A DNA stretch of 64,000 bases from Afipia sp. 1NLS2 (GCF_000178995.1 NZ_ADVZ01000001.1:372001-436000), one strand, 5' to 3'; counted from the first letter of the stretch, positions 9,165 to 19,057 are shown. Program-made: numbers and translations. The notes: a model not told the origin generated them from the letters alone.

Positions 9165-10058
9165 TCAGTGCGGCAGTACGGCCTGGAAGGCGGACTTCGT
9201 CGCCGACATCACGTCCGAGACGACCGAACTGCTGTCCTTGTCCTTTTTGCTGTCATCGCCAGCGTTCAGATCGAGCGGACGCGAGGGGATGTCGGCGGGC
9301 GGCACCAGATGCGAGGCGCTGACATCGGCAACGGGCGGCGTCGTGGCGATGGAAGCCGTCGGCAGCGGCGTCACCGCCGCAGGCGGCGACGGCGCGATTG
9401 GGCTGATATTGGCCTCACGCATAGGCGGCACGGCAGGCTGAGGGGCAGGCGCCGCGATCACCGGAGCAACCGTGTGTTCGGGCATTTTCGGAACCGGCTG
9501 CGCAACGGCGGCAGGCTGTTCGGCCCGCAGCCGCGCGATGGCGGCGCGCGCCAGATCGTTGGCGTCGGGAGTGGCCGCGGTCTCCTCGACCGGCCTCGTG
9601 GCTGGAGTCCGAGCCACGGGGGCAGCCTTGGCGAGGGCGCGCTCGCGCTTCTCAGCTTCGCGCCGCTCGGCTTCCTTCCGCTCCAGTTCCCGCTTCTCGG
9701 CCTCGCGCTTCTCACTGGCGAGCCGTTCGGCGGACTTCCGGGCCTCCGCCTTGTCTGCGGCGGCCTTCTCAGTGGCAACCTTGGCCGCTGCGGCCTTCTC
9801 ACTGGCCACCCGCTCCGCAGCCGCCTTTGCCTCGGCGGCTTTGGCTTCCGCCCTGGCGGCAGCCTCGGCCTTCGCGGAGGCCTCGGCGTTGTTCGGCGTC
9901 CCGGAAGCGGCCTGGGCAGGTGCGGACATCGCCGCCGGCGGCTTGTCGGCGGGCGGCTTGGCGTTGATGTAATTGGTCACGATGTAGGCGCCGACGACCG
10001 TCGCCACGATGGAAGGGATCACCTCCAGAAGATATTTGGACAGAAATTTCTTGATCAT
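9165..10058 (-). CDS. Membrane-anchored Ala/Glu/Lys-rich coiled-coil protein of unknown function
   Basis: A 297-residue protein starting MIKKFLSKYLLEVIPSIVAT with one membrane helix at about residues 11-30, then a long Ala/Glu/Lys/Arg stretch (about residues 55-145, repeats of the AEAKAAEAKAAAERVASEKA kind) predicted to be a single extended helix or coiled coil, then a Pro/Ala-rich C-terminal half. The layout resembles TolA-like envelope-spanning linkers but no TolA domain III is present. The ATG at 10058 places the helix at the N-terminus and has GGGGAG upstream; an earlier in-frame ATG at 10133 is less natural. I do not recognise a named family. Confidence 0.7.
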   Translation of the reverse strand: MIKKFLSKYLLEVIPSIVATVVGAYIVTNYINAKPPADKPPAAMSAPAQAASGTPNNAEASAKAEAAARAEAKAAEAKAAAERVASEKAAAAKVATEKAAADKAEARKSAERLASEKREAEKRELERKEAERREAEKRERALAKAAPVARTPATRPVEETAATPDANDLARAAIARLRAEQPAAVAQPVPKMPEHTVAPVIAAPAPQPAVPPMREANISPIAPSPPAAVTPLPTASIATTPPVADVSASHLVPPADIPSRPLDLNAGDDSKKDKDSSSVVSDVMSATKSAFQAVLPH

Positions 10059-10177
10059 CGCCGAATGTGCTCCCCGCGCCGCGCCTGCATGCGGGAACTT
10101 TTGGGCCGATTGAGGGATCAACTGCGACCGCATGGTGGCAATTGGTCACGCTTTAGAATTCAATGCTTGCGAGGCGG

Positions 10178-11278
10178 TTAAGGGACGAAAACCAGCAGCA
10201 GAAAGATCGCGAAAATGACCAGATGCACCAGCCCAAACAGGATGTTGGTGCGGCCGGTTCCGAACGTCATCATGCTGACCAGCATGGTCATCGCCAAAAG
10301 CGCGATGTCCCGTGACGGCAGACCGAGCACCAGCGTCTTGTCGAGAAGGTAGGCGGCTTCCGCCACCGCCGGGATTGTCAGGCCGATGGTGGCGAGCGAC
10401 GAGCCGAGCGCGAGATTGATGCTTTTCTGCAGGTCGTTCTTGCGGGCGGCGGACAGCGCCGCGATGCTCTCCGGCAGCAGCACCAGCATGGCGACGACCA
10501 CACCGGCAAAGGCAGGTGGCGCGCCGATGGCCGCCGCACCGGCATCCACCACCAGCGAGAACTTCTTGGCCAGCAGCACCACGGCCACCAGCGAGACAAG
10601 CAGCAGCACCGCGCTCATCACCAACGCGCCGCCGGACGCGACCGCGTGGCCATTCTCCTCCTGTTGCCCGCCCACGAAGTAATCGCGATGGCGGATGGTC
10701 TGGGTGTAGAGAAAGACTCCGTAGAGAATGATCGTGACCACGCTCACGAATCCGAGCTGCAGATGTGAGTAGACCGGCCCCGGCGTCTCCAGCGTGTAGT
10801 TCGGCAGCACCAGCGTGATGGTCGCGAACACCGTGAGCACGGACAGGTAGACGTTAACGCCGGTGATCTGGAATTCCTGCTCGCGGTAGCGCAACCCGCC
10901 GACGAGAATGCAGGCGCCGACAAGCCCGTTGCAGACGATCATCACCACGGCGAATACGGTGTCGCGCGCCAGCGTGGGGACTTCCTGCTCGCCCAGCATC
11001 AGCGTCGCGATCAGCGCGACCTCGATGACGGTGACGGCGAGCGTCAGCAGCAGCGTCCCGAACGGCTCCCCGACCCGCTCCGCGATCACCTCGGCATGGT
11101 GGACGGCGGCGAATACCGTGCCGAACAGGATGACGAGCAGCACCGCGGCAAACACCAGCCCTGCAAAGGAATGCGTAAAACCAATGCCGAGCGAAGGGAT
11201 CGCCGTAGCCGCAAACAGCAAAACGGCCAGCGCCGGGAAAACCCAGGCTGACCGTGGCATCGCGTGAGATGTGCTCAT
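10178..11278 (-). CDS. Calcium/sodium:proton antiporter, ChaA/CaCA family
   Basis: A 366-residue inner-membrane protein with about eleven helices and two internal repeats. The first carries the acidic motif GEPFGTLLLTLAVTVIEVAL (about residues 70-90) and the second LLPESIAALSAARKNDLQKS followed by INLALGSSLATIGLTIP (about 265-300); these are the alpha-1 and alpha-2 ion-binding repeats of cation/Ca2+ exchangers, with Glu in each. ChaA proteins exchange Ca2+ or Na+ (sometimes K+) for protons. It is transcribed alone. The exact ion cannot be told from sequence. Confidence 0.88.
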   Translation of the reverse strand: MSTSHAMPRSAWVFPALAVLLFAATAIPSLGIGFTHSFAGLVFAAVLLVILFGTVFAAVHHAEVIAERVGEPFGTLLLTLAVTVIEVALIATLMLGEQEVPTLARDTVFAVVMIVCNGLVGACILVGGLRYREQEFQITGVNVYLSVLTVFATITLVLPNYTLETPGPVYSHLQLGFVSVVTIILYGVFLYTQTIRHRDYFVGGQQEENGHAVASGGALVMSAVLLLVSLVAVVLLAKKFSLVVDAGAAAIGAPPAFAGVVVAMLVLLPESIAALSAARKNDLQKSINLALGSSLATIGLTIPAVAEAAYLLDKTLVLGLPSRDIALLAMTMLVSMMTFGTGRTNILFGLVHLVIFAIFLLLVFVP

Positions 11279-11409
11279 GCTGCAAGCTTAGCGCATTTTG
11301 ATGACGGGTCCACGGCCCCGCCCGCATCCGGTTTTGAAAAGCCCGACCGTTTGGAAAATTCCACAACTAAATCACACAGCCCTCAATCAAGACACACAGA
11401 GCATGTCTC

Positions 11410-12123
11410 TCACTTGTCGGGGTTTATCTCGTTCTGCGAGGCAGCCTCGAATGTTACATAATGCCGTAACGCTTCCTGCTGCTCGTCGAGAGAACTCTGC
11501 CGGTCGCGCAGTTCAGGCGGCGCGCGCCAGCCCGGTTCGATGCCCGTCATGTCGGGCAATTGATGGGCGATGCCCTTGTGACAGTCGATGCATGTCTTTT
11601 CGCCGTTTATGAGAAAACGCGAATGAATCTCTGCGGCGCGTCTGGTTTGCTTGGTGAAGTCCATCGCTATTGAGGAATGGCAGTTGCGACACTCCAGCGA
11701 GTCGTTTGCCTTCAGCCGCGCCCACTCGTGCTTGGCAAGCTCCAGCCGCTTGTCGAGAAATTTCTGCCGGGTCGAGATGGTGCCGAATATCTTTCCCCAC
11801 ACCTCTTTCGAAGCCTGCATCTTGCGTGCGATCTTGTCAGTCCAGTCGTGCGGCACATGGCAGTCGGGACAACTCGCCCGGACGCCCGAGCGATTCGTGA
11901 AATGGATCGTGCGCTGCAATTCCTGATAGACGTTGTCGTGCATCTCATGGCACGAGGTGCAGAATTTCTCGGTGTTGGTGACCTCAAGCGCGGTATTGAA
12001 ACCGCCCCAGAAAATCACGCCGCAGATGAAGCCGCCGAGCGCGAGCACGCCAAGGCTGATGTGAGCACTGGGGCGGCTTGCGATGTTCCAGAACCAGAGC
12101 AGCAATTGCTTGAGGCGAGCCAT
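11410..12123 (-). CDS. napC: Periplasmic nitrate reductase tetraheme cytochrome c, NapC
   Basis: NapC takes electrons from ubiquinol in the inner membrane and passes them to NapAB. The 237-residue protein has one N-terminal membrane helix (about residues 18-40) and four CxxCH heme sites in the expected order: CTSCH, CPDCH, CRNCH and CIDCH. The next-to-C-terminal GIAHQLPDM is typical of the NapC/NirT family. The ATG at 12123 is chosen because it sits seven bases after the napB stop and gives the family's N-terminus; the frame is open further upstream but overlaps napB. It is the last gene of napEDABC. Confidence 0.95.
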   Translation of the reverse strand: MARLKQLLLWFWNIASRPSAHISLGVLALGGFICGVIFWGGFNTALEVTNTEKFCTSCHEMHDNVYQELQRTIHFTNRSGVRASCPDCHVPHDWTDKIARKMQASKEVWGKIFGTISTRQKFLDKRLELAKHEWARLKANDSLECRNCHSSIAMDFTKQTRRAAEIHSRFLINGEKTCIDCHKGIAHQLPDMTGIEPGWRAPPELRDRQSSLDEQQEALRHYVTFEAASQNEINPDK

Positions 12124-12130
12124 GGGACAT

Positions 12131-12595
12131 TCACCGCTTCTCTGATCCGACGACCAGGATATCTGTGAATGTGTTGGGAACCAGGGGAGCCGCATCGGTT
12201 TGCTGGACGTGGCACTCGGTGCAGAAATAGCGTCGCGGCGTGACGTCGGCGAGCACCTGCCCGTCACGATCCATGAAGTGAGTTACGCTGATCATCGGCG
12301 CGCCCGATCCTTCGGTGTATTGGCGGCGATGGCAGTCAAGGCAGCGGTTGGTTTCGAGCGTGAGCTGATAATTCTCGATCGAATGAGGAATGATCGGCGG
12401 CTGCTCAGGGTAATTGCGCATCACCCTTTTGTCGTTGACGATCGGCCGCGCGAGAGGAGGCGCCGGGTTCTCGCTCATGGGAGAAGCGGCGCCGGTCAGG
12501 CGATCGACGATTTGCGGAGCGTTCTGAGCATAGATCGTCCCGCAAACAAACACGAGCATGGCGCTGGCTACGGCTCCGATGAGCGCATGACGCAT
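12131..12595 (-). CDS. napB: Periplasmic nitrate reductase diheme cytochrome c subunit, NapB
   Basis: NapB is the small electron-transfer subunit of the NapAB complex. The 154-residue precursor has a signal peptide ([20 protein letters not shown], cleavage near AQN) and two heme sites, CLDCH and CTECH. Conserved NapB segments [14 protein letters not shown] and [18 protein letters not shown] precede and follow the first heme. The start at 12595, five bases after the napA stop, gives a normal signal peptide; a longer frame would overlap napA. Confidence 0.95.
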   Translation of the reverse strand: MRHALIGAVASAMLVFVCGTIYAQNAPQIVDRLTGAASPMSENPAPPLARPIVNDKRVMRNYPEQPPIIPHSIENYQLTLETNRCLDCHRRQYTEGSGAPMISVTHFMDRDGQVLADVTPRRYFCTECHVQQTDAAPLVPNTFTDILVVGSEKR

Positions 12596-12600
12596 CTCGG

Positions 12601-15096
12601 CTAAACCGGAACGATCTTGACTGCGCATTTCTTGAAATCCGTTTGTTTGGAAATCGGATCGGTGGCGTCGAGGGTGGCCTTGTTGATGAGCTGGCTGGCA
12701 TCGAACCAGGGAACGAAGACGACTCCGCGTGGCATGCGGTTGCGCCCCTGTGTATCGACACGGGTCCGGATTTCGCCCCGGCGCGATACGACGCGGACTT
12801 CGGCGCCCTGGTTGATGCCGCGGGCACGCGCATCTTCGGCATGCATGAAAACGCGAGCACCGGGAAATGCCTTGTAGAGCTCAGGCACCCGCATGGTCAT
12901 TGACCCCGAATGCCAATGCTCAAGCACGCGGCCTGTCACAAGCCAGATGTCGTAGTCCTTGTCGGGAGATTCTGCCGGCGGCTCGTATGGCACGGCGATG
13001 ATCTTGGCCCGTCCATCCGGCTGTCCGTAAAAGTCGATCTTCTTTCCGGGCTTGACGTAAGGATCGAGGCCTTCGCGAAAGCGCCATTTGGTCTCCTTGC
13101 CGTCCACGACCGGCCAGCGCATTCCGCGATTCCCGTGATACATGTCGAACGGTGCGAGATCGTGGCCATGCCCGCGCCCGAAGGATGCGTATTCTTCAAA
13201 CAATCCCTTCTGAACGTAGAAGCCGAACTGCTTCGCTTCCATATTGTCGTATTCGGCCGGGACTTCGCTCGCCGAAAACTTGTCGACATTGCCGTTGCGG
13301 AACAACACGTCGAACAGCGTTTTTCCCTTGTGGTTTGGGTTCGCCGTGAGAATGTCCGCGGGCCACACCTCATCGGTAGTGAAGCGTTTTGAGAACTCCA
13401 TGATCTGCCAGAGATCGGAGCGCGCCTGCCCCGGCGCATTAACGAGCTGCCGCCACACATGGGTGCGGCGCTCCGCATTGCCATAGGCGCCTTCCTTTTC
13501 GACCCACATAGCCGCCGGAAGCACGAGATCGGCCGCCATCGCCGTCACCGTCGGATAGGCGTCCGAGACAACGATGAAATTATCCGGGTTGCGATAACCG
13601 ACATAGGTCTCGCGCGAATTGTTCGGCGCCGCCTGCACGTTGTTGTTGACCTGGACCCAGTAGAAATTGAGCTTGCCGTCGTGAAGCATGCGGTCCTGCT
13701 CCACGGCGTGATAACCTGGCTTCTCCGGAATGATGCCGTGCGGGACACGCCAGATTTCTTCCGCATGCTTGCGATGCTCCGGATTGGTCACGGTCATGTC
13801 GGCCGGCAGGCGGTGTGCGAACGTGCCTACCTCGCGCGCCGTGCCGCAAGCCGACGGCTGGCCGGTCAGGGAGAACGGCGAATTGCCCGGCTCCGAGATC
13901 TTGCCGGTCAGAAGATGCAGGTTGTAAAGGAGCTGATTCGCCCAGACGCCCCGGACATGTTGGTTGAAGCCCATCGTCCAAAGCGACATCACCTTCCGGT
14001 TGGGGTCGGCGTACAATTCGGCGAGTTCTTGCAGAAAGCCGCGCTCCACGCCGGTCAGCTTGGAGACCTTCTCGACCGTGTAGTCCTTCACGAAGTCGGA
14101 ATAGGCCTTGAAATCGATGGGCGTCATCGCCGCCGCGGTTGCGGCGCCCTTGGCTTTCTGCTCCAGCGGATTGTCGGGGCGCAGGCCGTAGCCGATATCG
14201 ACCGTGCCCCGCACGAAGGTGGTGTGGTTCTTGACGAAATCCTCGTTCACCCGCCCGGTCGAGATGATGTGGTTGGCGATATAATTCAGAATCGCCAAGT
14301 CTGTCCCGGGCTTGAAGACGATCGGAATGTCGGCGAGATCCGAACTCCGGTTGGTAAAAGTCGACAACACGGCGACCTTGACATGCCGTTGACTCAGCCT
14401 GCGGTCGGTCAGACGCGTCCAGAGGATCGGATGCATCTCCGCCATATTCGATCCCCAGAGGACGAATGCATCCGCAGCCTCGAAGTCGTCGTAGCAGCCC
14501 ATCGGCTCATCCATGCCGAATGTCCGCATGAACGCGTAAGCTGCCGACGCCATGCAATGACGCGCATTGGGATCGAGATTGTTCGAGCGGAATCCGGCGC
14601 GCATCAGCTTGGTTGCGGCATAACCCTCGTAGATCGTCCACTGGCCGGAGCCAAACATGCCAAGCGCGGTCGGGCCTTTCGCCTTCAAAACCGCTTTGGC
14701 GCGCTCGGCCATGATGTCGAAGGCTTCATCCCAGCTGACCGGCGTGAGATCGCCGTCCTTGGCGAACACCCCGTTTTTCTTGCGCAACAACGGCATCGTC
14801 AGACGGTCGCCGCCATACATGATCTTGGATAGGAAATAACCCTTGATGCAGTTCAGCCCGCGATTGACCTCCGCAAGCGTGTCGCCATGGGTTGCGACCA
14901 CTTTCCCGTCCTTGACGCCGACCATCACCCCGCATCCGGTGCCGCAAAAACGACACGGCGCTTTCGACCATTTGATTTCCAGCGATCCGGTGCCGCCCGC
15001 GACCGGCTGTGCCATGGCGGGAAGACTGATATTGGCTGCCGCGGCTGCAACAGCCGCTGCATGAGCCTTCAGCAGTTCACGGCGCGTAAGGGCCAT
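12601..15096 (-). CDS. napA: Periplasmic nitrate reductase catalytic subunit, NapA
   Basis: NapA reduces nitrate to nitrite in the periplasm using a Mo-bis-MGD cofactor and a [4Fe-4S] cluster. The 831 residues are full length. A Tat signal is present at the N-terminus ([12 protein letters not shown], ending near AMA-Q). The cluster cysteines are C48, C51, C55 and C83 (CRFCGTGC then NRGLNC), and the molybdenum-ligand Cys lies in NARHCMASA near residue 180. C-terminal cofactor-binding blocks include [20 protein letters not shown]. It lies four bases downstream of napD, its assembly chaperone. No truncation or frame break is seen. Confidence 0.98.
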   Translation of the reverse strand: MALTRRELLKAHAAAVAAAAANISLPAMAQPVAGGTGSLEIKWSKAPCRFCGTGCGVMVGVKDGKVVATHGDTLAEVNRGLNCIKGYFLSKIMYGGDRLTMPLLRKKNGVFAKDGDLTPVSWDEAFDIMAERAKAVLKAKGPTALGMFGSGQWTIYEGYAATKLMRAGFRSNNLDPNARHCMASAAYAFMRTFGMDEPMGCYDDFEAADAFVLWGSNMAEMHPILWTRLTDRRLSQRHVKVAVLSTFTNRSSDLADIPIVFKPGTDLAILNYIANHIISTGRVNEDFVKNHTTFVRGTVDIGYGLRPDNPLEQKAKGAATAAAMTPIDFKAYSDFVKDYTVEKVSKLTGVERGFLQELAELYADPNRKVMSLWTMGFNQHVRGVWANQLLYNLHLLTGKISEPGNSPFSLTGQPSACGTAREVGTFAHRLPADMTVTNPEHRKHAEEIWRVPHGIIPEKPGYHAVEQDRMLHDGKLNFYWVQVNNNVQAAPNNSRETYVGYRNPDNFIVVSDAYPTVTAMAADLVLPAAMWVEKEGAYGNAERRTHVWRQLVNAPGQARSDLWQIMEFSKRFTTDEVWPADILTANPNHKGKTLFDVLFRNGNVDKFSASEVPAEYDNMEAKQFGFYVQKGLFEEYASFGRGHGHDLAPFDMYHGNRGMRWPVVDGKETKWRFREGLDPYVKPGKKIDFYGQPDGRAKIIAVPYEPPAESPDKDYDIWLVTGRVLEHWHSGSMTMRVPELYKAFPGARVFMHAEDARARGINQGAEVRVVSRRGEIRTRVDTQGRNRMPRGVVFVPWFDASQLINKATLDATDPISKQTDFKKCAVKIVPV

Positions 15097-15099
15097 TGC

Positions 15100-15402
15100 C
15101 TAATCTCCGATACGGGTGAACCTCTCAGCCTGTTCAAACACCATGTTGGCAGACAGCACGCCGGGCCACGTGGCGATTTCCGCCAGATGGCTCCCGAGAA
15201 TGCCGCTGTCATGCGCTTCCATCACGACGACTATCTTCGACACCGCCATGTGATGGACTTCGACACCGTCCATCGCTTCCAGTGCGCGGACAACATCGTC
15301 TCTGTTTTGTGGAAGCACCGACACGACGGCGCTGGAGATGTGAATCATCTCATCCGCCAATCGCCCTGTAATCACACTGCGCCGGGAGAGAGACTCGCTC
15401 AT
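15100..15402 (-). CDS. napD: NapA signal-peptide-binding chaperone NapD, with N-terminal extension
   Basis: NapD binds the Tat signal of NapA and delays export until the cofactor is loaded. The ferredoxin-like core begins near residue 20 (IHISSAVVSVLP) and includes GVEVHHMAVSKIVVVMEA and WPGVLSANMVFE. Unlike the shorter enteric NapD, this one has about 18 extra N-terminal residues (MSESLSRRSVITGRLADE) that contain a twin-arginine-like string. The start at 15402 is supported by GAGG seven bases upstream, overlapping the napE stop; the internal ATG has no such site. Confidence 0.92.
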   Translation of the reverse strand: MSESLSRRSVITGRLADEMIHISSAVVSVLPQNRDDVVRALEAMDGVEVHHMAVSKIVVVMEAHDSGILGSHLAEIATWPGVLSANMVFEQAERFTRIGD

Positions 15403-15411
15403 CGCTGTACC

Positions 15412-15609
15412 TCAAGTCCCAGGGGGTCCGGGCGGCCCCAGGATCAATTGGGACATCCAGATACAAAAGCCAAAGCCGCCCACCACGCCAACGGCGACGA
15501 CCGGCCAGATCAATGCTGCGATGATGGCAAAAACAATAAGCTCGTCCCGCCGCGTTGGGACGGCATTCGAAGAATCCTGTCGCGTGCCGTTGTTCGACGA
15601 GTCGATCAT
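15412..15609 (-). CDS. napE: Nap operon small membrane protein NapE
   Basis: A 65-residue protein with one membrane helix (about residues 25-55, RRDELIVFAIIAALIWPVV then GGFGFCIWMSQLILGPPGPP). The GFxxWMxQLxxGPPGPP ending is diagnostic of NapE, which is found only in nap operons and whose role is not settled. It is the first gene of napEDABC. The 170 bases upstream, to the terminator at 15778-15820, must hold the promoter; I find no convincing FNR/FixK palindrome there, only a TTGAT half-site. Confidence 0.9.
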   Translation of the reverse strand: MIDSSNNGTRQDSSNAVPTRRDELIVFAIIAALIWPVVAVGVVGGFGFCIWMSQLILGPPGPPGT

Positions 15610-15777
15610 GGCAACCTCAGGCCTTACGGGCTTGCGGCGTCAGGGCTTTACGAGCACGTCAATCCTAGGCCCAACTTACTCTTTGTAGCAAGTCCCTCGA
15701 AGAACAGCCGTTGCGTGTGCCTACAATTGTATCGATCGGCGTCATCAAGGTCAGATGTCGAGAAAGGGCGGGCCATG

Positions 15778-15820
15778 CAAAAACCCCTCGATCGCGCGAT
15801 GCGATCGAGGGGTTTAAAGA
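15778..15820 (-). terminator. Rho-independent terminator downstream of pntB
   Basis: A perfect 14-base-pair stem (15781-15794 with 15802-15815, AAACCCCTCGATCG / CGATCGAGGGGTTT) with a seven-base loop; on the minus strand it is followed by a T run, so it ends the pnt operon. A second hairpin, GAAGCCTC/GAGGCTTC (15873-15894), lies closer to the pntB stop. Confidence 0.88.
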
Positions 15821-15907
15821 TTTGATTTCGCCGGGTTTTGACGGCGAATGCCACATGACTTTGGTGGTGGAGGAAGCCTCAAGGGCGAGGCTTCATCCAG
15901 AGTCCAA

Positions 15908-17311
15908 TTACATCGCCTTGACGATGTTCTCCGTCATCTTCTTGGCGTCGCCCAGCAGCATCATCGTGTTGTCACGATAGAACAGCGGGTTGTCGACGCC
16001 GGCGTAACCGGAAGCGAGCGAGCGCTTGATGAACATCACGGTGCCGGCCTTCCAGACCTGAAGAACGGGCATACCGTAGATCGGCGAGGACGGATCTTCT
16101 TCCGCCGCCGGGTTGGTGACGTCGTTGGCGCCGATCACGAACGCGACGTCGGCCTGCGCGAACTCCGAGTTGATATCCTCGAGTTCGAACACCTCGTCGT
16201 AAGGCACGTTGGCTTCCGCCAGCAGCACGTTCATGTGGCCGGGCATGCGGCCCGCGACCGGATGGATGGCGTACTTCACCTCGACGCCTTCCTTCTTCAG
16301 CGTGTCGGCCATTTCACGCAGCGCGTGCTGGGCCTGCGCCACCGCCATGCCGTAGCCCGGCACAATGATGACCTTCTGCGCGTTCTTCATGATGAAGGCC
16401 GCGTCGTCGGCCGAGCCGAGCTTGACCGGCTTCACTTCGCCAGACGCTCCGGCCGCAGCCGCGGCACCGCCATCGGCGCCGAAGCCGCCGAGGATGACCG
16501 AGATGAAGGAACGGTTCATCGCGTGACACATGATGTAGGACAGGATCGCACCCGACGAGCCGACAAGGGCGCCGGTGATGATGAGCGCCGAGTTGCCGAG
16601 GGTGAAGCCGATGCCGGCCGCGGCCCAACCCGAGTAGGAGTTGAGCATCGAGATCACCACCGGCATGTCGGCGCCGCCGATCGGAATGATCAGGAGCACG
16701 CCGAGCACCAGCGCGATGATGGTGATGAGCCAGAAGTCGACCGCGCTCTGCGAGGAGATCAGGCCGTAGATGAAGAACATCAGCGCCAGCGCCAGCACGA
16801 TGTTGATGATGTGGCGCGCCGGCAAAATGATGGGCGCACCGCTCATACGGCCGGAGAGCTTGGCGAACGCGATCACCGAGCCGGTGAAGGTCAGCGCGCC
16901 GATGGCGACGCCGAGCGACATTTCGACGAGGCTCTGGGCGTGGATCGCGCCGTGGGTGCCGATGCCGAAGGCGGTCGGTGCGTAGAACGCACCGGCGGCA
17001 ACGAGCACGGCGGCCATGCCGACCAGCGAGTGGAAGGCGGCGACCAGTTCAGGCATCGCCGTCATCGGCACGCGCTTGGCGATCACAGCGCCGATCGAAC
17101 CGCCGATGGCGATGCCGAGCAGCACGAGGATCCAGCCGGTAGCGCTCGCCGGCGGATGCGCCGCGAGCGTGGTGGCGACCGCGATCGCCATACCGACCAT
17201 GCCGAAGAAGTTGCCCTGACGCGAGGACGCCGGGCTGGACAGCCCGCGCAGCGACAGAATGAAAAGGACGCCTGCGACGAGATAGAGCAGGGCCGAAAGA
17301 TTAGCGTTCAT
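15908..17311 (-). CDS. pntB: NAD(P) transhydrogenase subunit beta
   Basis: PntB is the membrane plus NADP(H)-binding subunit of proton-translocating transhydrogenase, which makes NADPH from NADH using the proton gradient. The 467 residues contain about nine helices, then the NADP domain III from about residue 290: VIIVPGYGMAVAQAQHALRE, VKYAIHPVAGRMPGHMNVLL, VAFVIGANDVTNPAA and GMPVLQVWKA. All blocks are intact and the length is standard. The gene is the last of three in pntAA-pntAB-pntB and is followed by a strong terminator. Confidence 0.97.
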   Translation of the reverse strand: MNANLSALLYLVAGVLFILSLRGLSSPASSRQGNFFGMVGMAIAVATTLAAHPPASATGWILVLLGIAIGGSIGAVIAKRVPMTAMPELVAAFHSLVGMAAVLVAAGAFYAPTAFGIGTHGAIHAQSLVEMSLGVAIGALTFTGSVIAFAKLSGRMSGAPIILPARHIINIVLALALMFFIYGLISSQSAVDFWLITIIALVLGVLLIIPIGGADMPVVISMLNSYSGWAAAGIGFTLGNSALIITGALVGSSGAILSYIMCHAMNRSFISVILGGFGADGGAAAAAGASGEVKPVKLGSADDAAFIMKNAQKVIIVPGYGMAVAQAQHALREMADTLKKEGVEVKYAIHPVAGRMPGHMNVLLAEANVPYDEVFELEDINSEFAQADVAFVIGANDVTNPAAEEDPSSPIYGMPVLQVWKAGTVMFIKRSLASGYAGVDNPLFYRDNTMMLLGDAKKMTENIVKAM

Positions 17312-17325
17312 GGCTCAGCCCCTGC

Positions 17326-17646
17326 TCACTTCTGCTTCTTCTTGTACATCGCCAGCATGCGCTGGGTGACAAGGAAGCCGCCAAAGATGTTGATGCATGC
17401 GAAGATCAGCGCGACGAACCCGAAGGCCCGTGCCCAGAGCGGGCCGTTGTCGTCGCCGACGAGTGCCACGCCGACCGCGAGCAGCGCACCGACCACGATC
17501 ACCGAGGAGATCGCGTTGGTCACCGACATCAGCGGCGTGTGCAGCGCGGGCGTCACCGACCACACCACGAAATAGCCCACGAACACCGCGAGCACGAAGA
17601 TCGACAGCCGGAACACGAACGGGTCGACAATCTCAATACCATGCAT
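17326..17646 (-). CDS. pntAB: NAD(P) transhydrogenase subunit alpha, membrane part
   Basis: A 106-residue protein with three to four helices, equivalent to the C-terminal membrane part of the fused enteric PntA. Motifs: [37 protein letters not shown] and [19 protein letters not shown]. The start at 17646 has AAGGAG eight bases upstream; a longer reading would run into pntAA. The split alpha subunit is usual in alphaproteobacteria. Confidence 0.95.
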   Translation of the reverse strand: MHGIEIVDPFVFRLSIFVLAVFVGYFVVWSVTPALHTPLMSVTNAISSVIVVGALLAVGVALVGDDNGPLWARAFGFVALIFACINIFGGFLVTQRMLAMYKKKQK

Positions 17647-17657
17647 GGCTGGACTCC

Positions 17658-18785
17658 TTACGCCTTCGGCTGGAAGTTCGGGTGGATGACGGCGCCGTCC
17701 TTGGTCAGCGCGGTGGCCTTGACCAGTTCGTCGTCCCACTTCACGGCCAGCGACTTGGTTTCCTTGTCGAACATCGTCTCGATGAACGCCTGCAGGTTGC
17801 GGGCGTAAAGGCCCGAGGCCGACGCCGGGACCTTGCCCGCGAGGTTGGTGTAGCCGATGATCTTGACGCCGTTGACGTCCGCGATCTCATCGGCCTTCGC
17901 ACCCTCGACGTTGCCGCCGCGTTCGACCGCGAGGTCGACCAGCACGGAGCCGGGCTTCATCGACTTCACCATCTCAAGCGTGACGAGCTTCGGAGCCGGA
18001 CGGCCCGGGATCAAAGCCGTGGTGATGATGATGTCCTGCTTCTTGATGTGCTCGGCGGTGAGCGCGGCCTGCTTGGCCTGGTATTCCTTGGACATTTCCT
18101 TGGCGTAGCCGCCCGCCGTCTGCGCGTTCTTGAATTCCTCGTCCTCGACGGCAAGGAATTTTGCGCCGAGCGACTCGACCTGCTCCTTCGTCGCCGGGCG
18201 AACGTCGGTGGCGGAGACGACGGCGCCGAGGCGGCGCGCGGTCGCGATCGCCTGGAGGCCGGCGACGCCGACACCCATCACGAACACCTTGGCGGCAGGC
18301 ACGGTACCCGCTGCGGTCATCATCATCGGGAAGGCGCGGCCGAAGGCCTCGGCGCCTTCGATCACGGCGCGATAGCCCGCGAGGTTCGCCTGAGAGGACA
18401 GTACGTCCATCACCTGCGCGCGGGTGATGCGTGGCATCAACTCCATCGCGAAGGCCGACACGCCGGCATCGGCGAGCGACTTCAGCGCAGCGTCGTTGTT
18501 GTACGGGTCCATGATCGCGATCGCGAGCGCACCCTTCTTGTAGGAGGCAGCTTCGGCTGCGGTCGGGCGCTTCACCTTGATGACGATGTCGGCGTCCTTC
18601 ACGGCGTCGGCGCTGACCACGGCACCCATGGCTTCGTAGTCGGCATCCAGCAGGCCGGACTTGATGCCCGCGCCCGGCTCGATCGCAACGTCGATACCGA
18701 GCGACTTGAATTTCTTCACAGTGTCGGGCGTCGCCGCGACACGCGGCTCGGCCGCGTCCTGTTCCTTGGCAATCGCTATCTTCAT
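17658..18785 (-). CDS. pntAA: NAD(P) transhydrogenase subunit alpha, NAD-binding part
   Basis: The soluble NAD(H)-binding domain I, 375 residues. It starts [20 protein letters not shown], then has [20 protein letters not shown] near 130 (the RxxxxxxxSSQ NAD-binding segment), [20 protein letters not shown] near 170 (Rossmann motif) and [13 protein letters not shown] near 260. The ATG at 18785 with GGGAGG upstream replaces a longer in-frame start. First gene of the pnt operon. Confidence 0.96.
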   Translation of the reverse strand: MKIAIAKEQDAAEPRVAATPDTVKKFKSLGIDVAIEPGAGIKSGLLDADYEAMGAVVSADAVKDADIVIKVKRPTAAEAASYKKGALAIAIMDPYNNDAALKSLADAGVSAFAMELMPRITRAQVMDVLSSQANLAGYRAVIEGAEAFGRAFPMMMTAAGTVPAAKVFVMGVGVAGLQAIATARRLGAVVSATDVRPATKEQVESLGAKFLAVEDEEFKNAQTAGGYAKEMSKEYQAKQAALTAEHIKKQDIIITTALIPGRPAPKLVTLEMVKSMKPGSVLVDLAVERGGNVEGAKADEIADVNGVKIIGYTNLAGKVPASASGLYARNLQAFIETMFDKETKSLAVKWDDELVKATALTKDGAVIHPNFQPKA

Positions 18786-18846
18786 AAAGCCTCCCGCGAT
18801 CTCAAAGCCGCGTCTGACCGGTGCATGACGCACCTCTGCTACACGC

Positions 18847-18868
18847 GGAAGCGGCGTAAGCCGCTTCC
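18847..18868. terminator. Perfect hairpin between the aa3 subunit IV gene and pntAA
   Basis: GGAAGCGGC and GCCGCTTCC form a nine-base-pair stem with a GTAA loop, about 40 bases after the stop of the oxidase small subunit and about 60 bases before the pntAA start (both minus strand). There is no long T run, so it may be a weak terminator or a leader structure of the pnt transcript. Confidence 0.45.
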
Positions 18869-18904
18869 TTCCAATCCCGTTGTAAGTTCAGGGAAAAGTC
18901 GAAT

Positions 18905-19057
18905 TCAGGTGAGGAAAATCGCCATCAGCGCCAAAATCACCACCAGCGTCACGCAGGTGTATTTGGTCAGCTTCAGGAATGACTCGTAGGTCTGCTCATG
19001 AGCGGGATAGTCGTTGCCATCCGCGGTCGTGTAGGCCACCTCACTGTGGTCCGCCAT
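18905..19057 (-). CDS. aa3-type cytochrome c oxidase subunit IV
   Basis: A 50-residue protein starting MADHSEVAYTTADGNDYPAH with one C-terminal membrane helix (TCVTLVVILALMAIFLT). The pattern, a short polar head with a YxxHExTYxxFLKL segment followed by a single helix, is the bacterial aa3 oxidase subunit IV family (PF07835 by recollection). The start at 19057 has GGAGGC seven bases upstream. The main oxidase subunits are not in the window. Confidence 0.85.
   Translation of the reverse strand: MADHSEVAYTTADGNDYPAHEQTYESFLKLTKYTCVTLVVILALMAIFLT

Noticed and set aside
13459-14832. Long plus-strand open frame opposite napA
   Set aside because: napA on the minus strand has complete family motifs; the plus-strand frame is rich in Arg/His/Gly without recognisable domains, a usual antisense shadow in high-GC DNA.
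15735-15760. Possible FNR/FixK site upstream of napE
   Set aside because: Only a TTGAT half-site at 15744-15748 (minus strand); the other half (CCGAT at consensus spacing) does not match ATCAA.
15848-17575. Plus-strand 575-codon open frame opposite pntB/pntAB
   Set aside because: Asp/Arg/His-rich shadow of conserved pnt genes.
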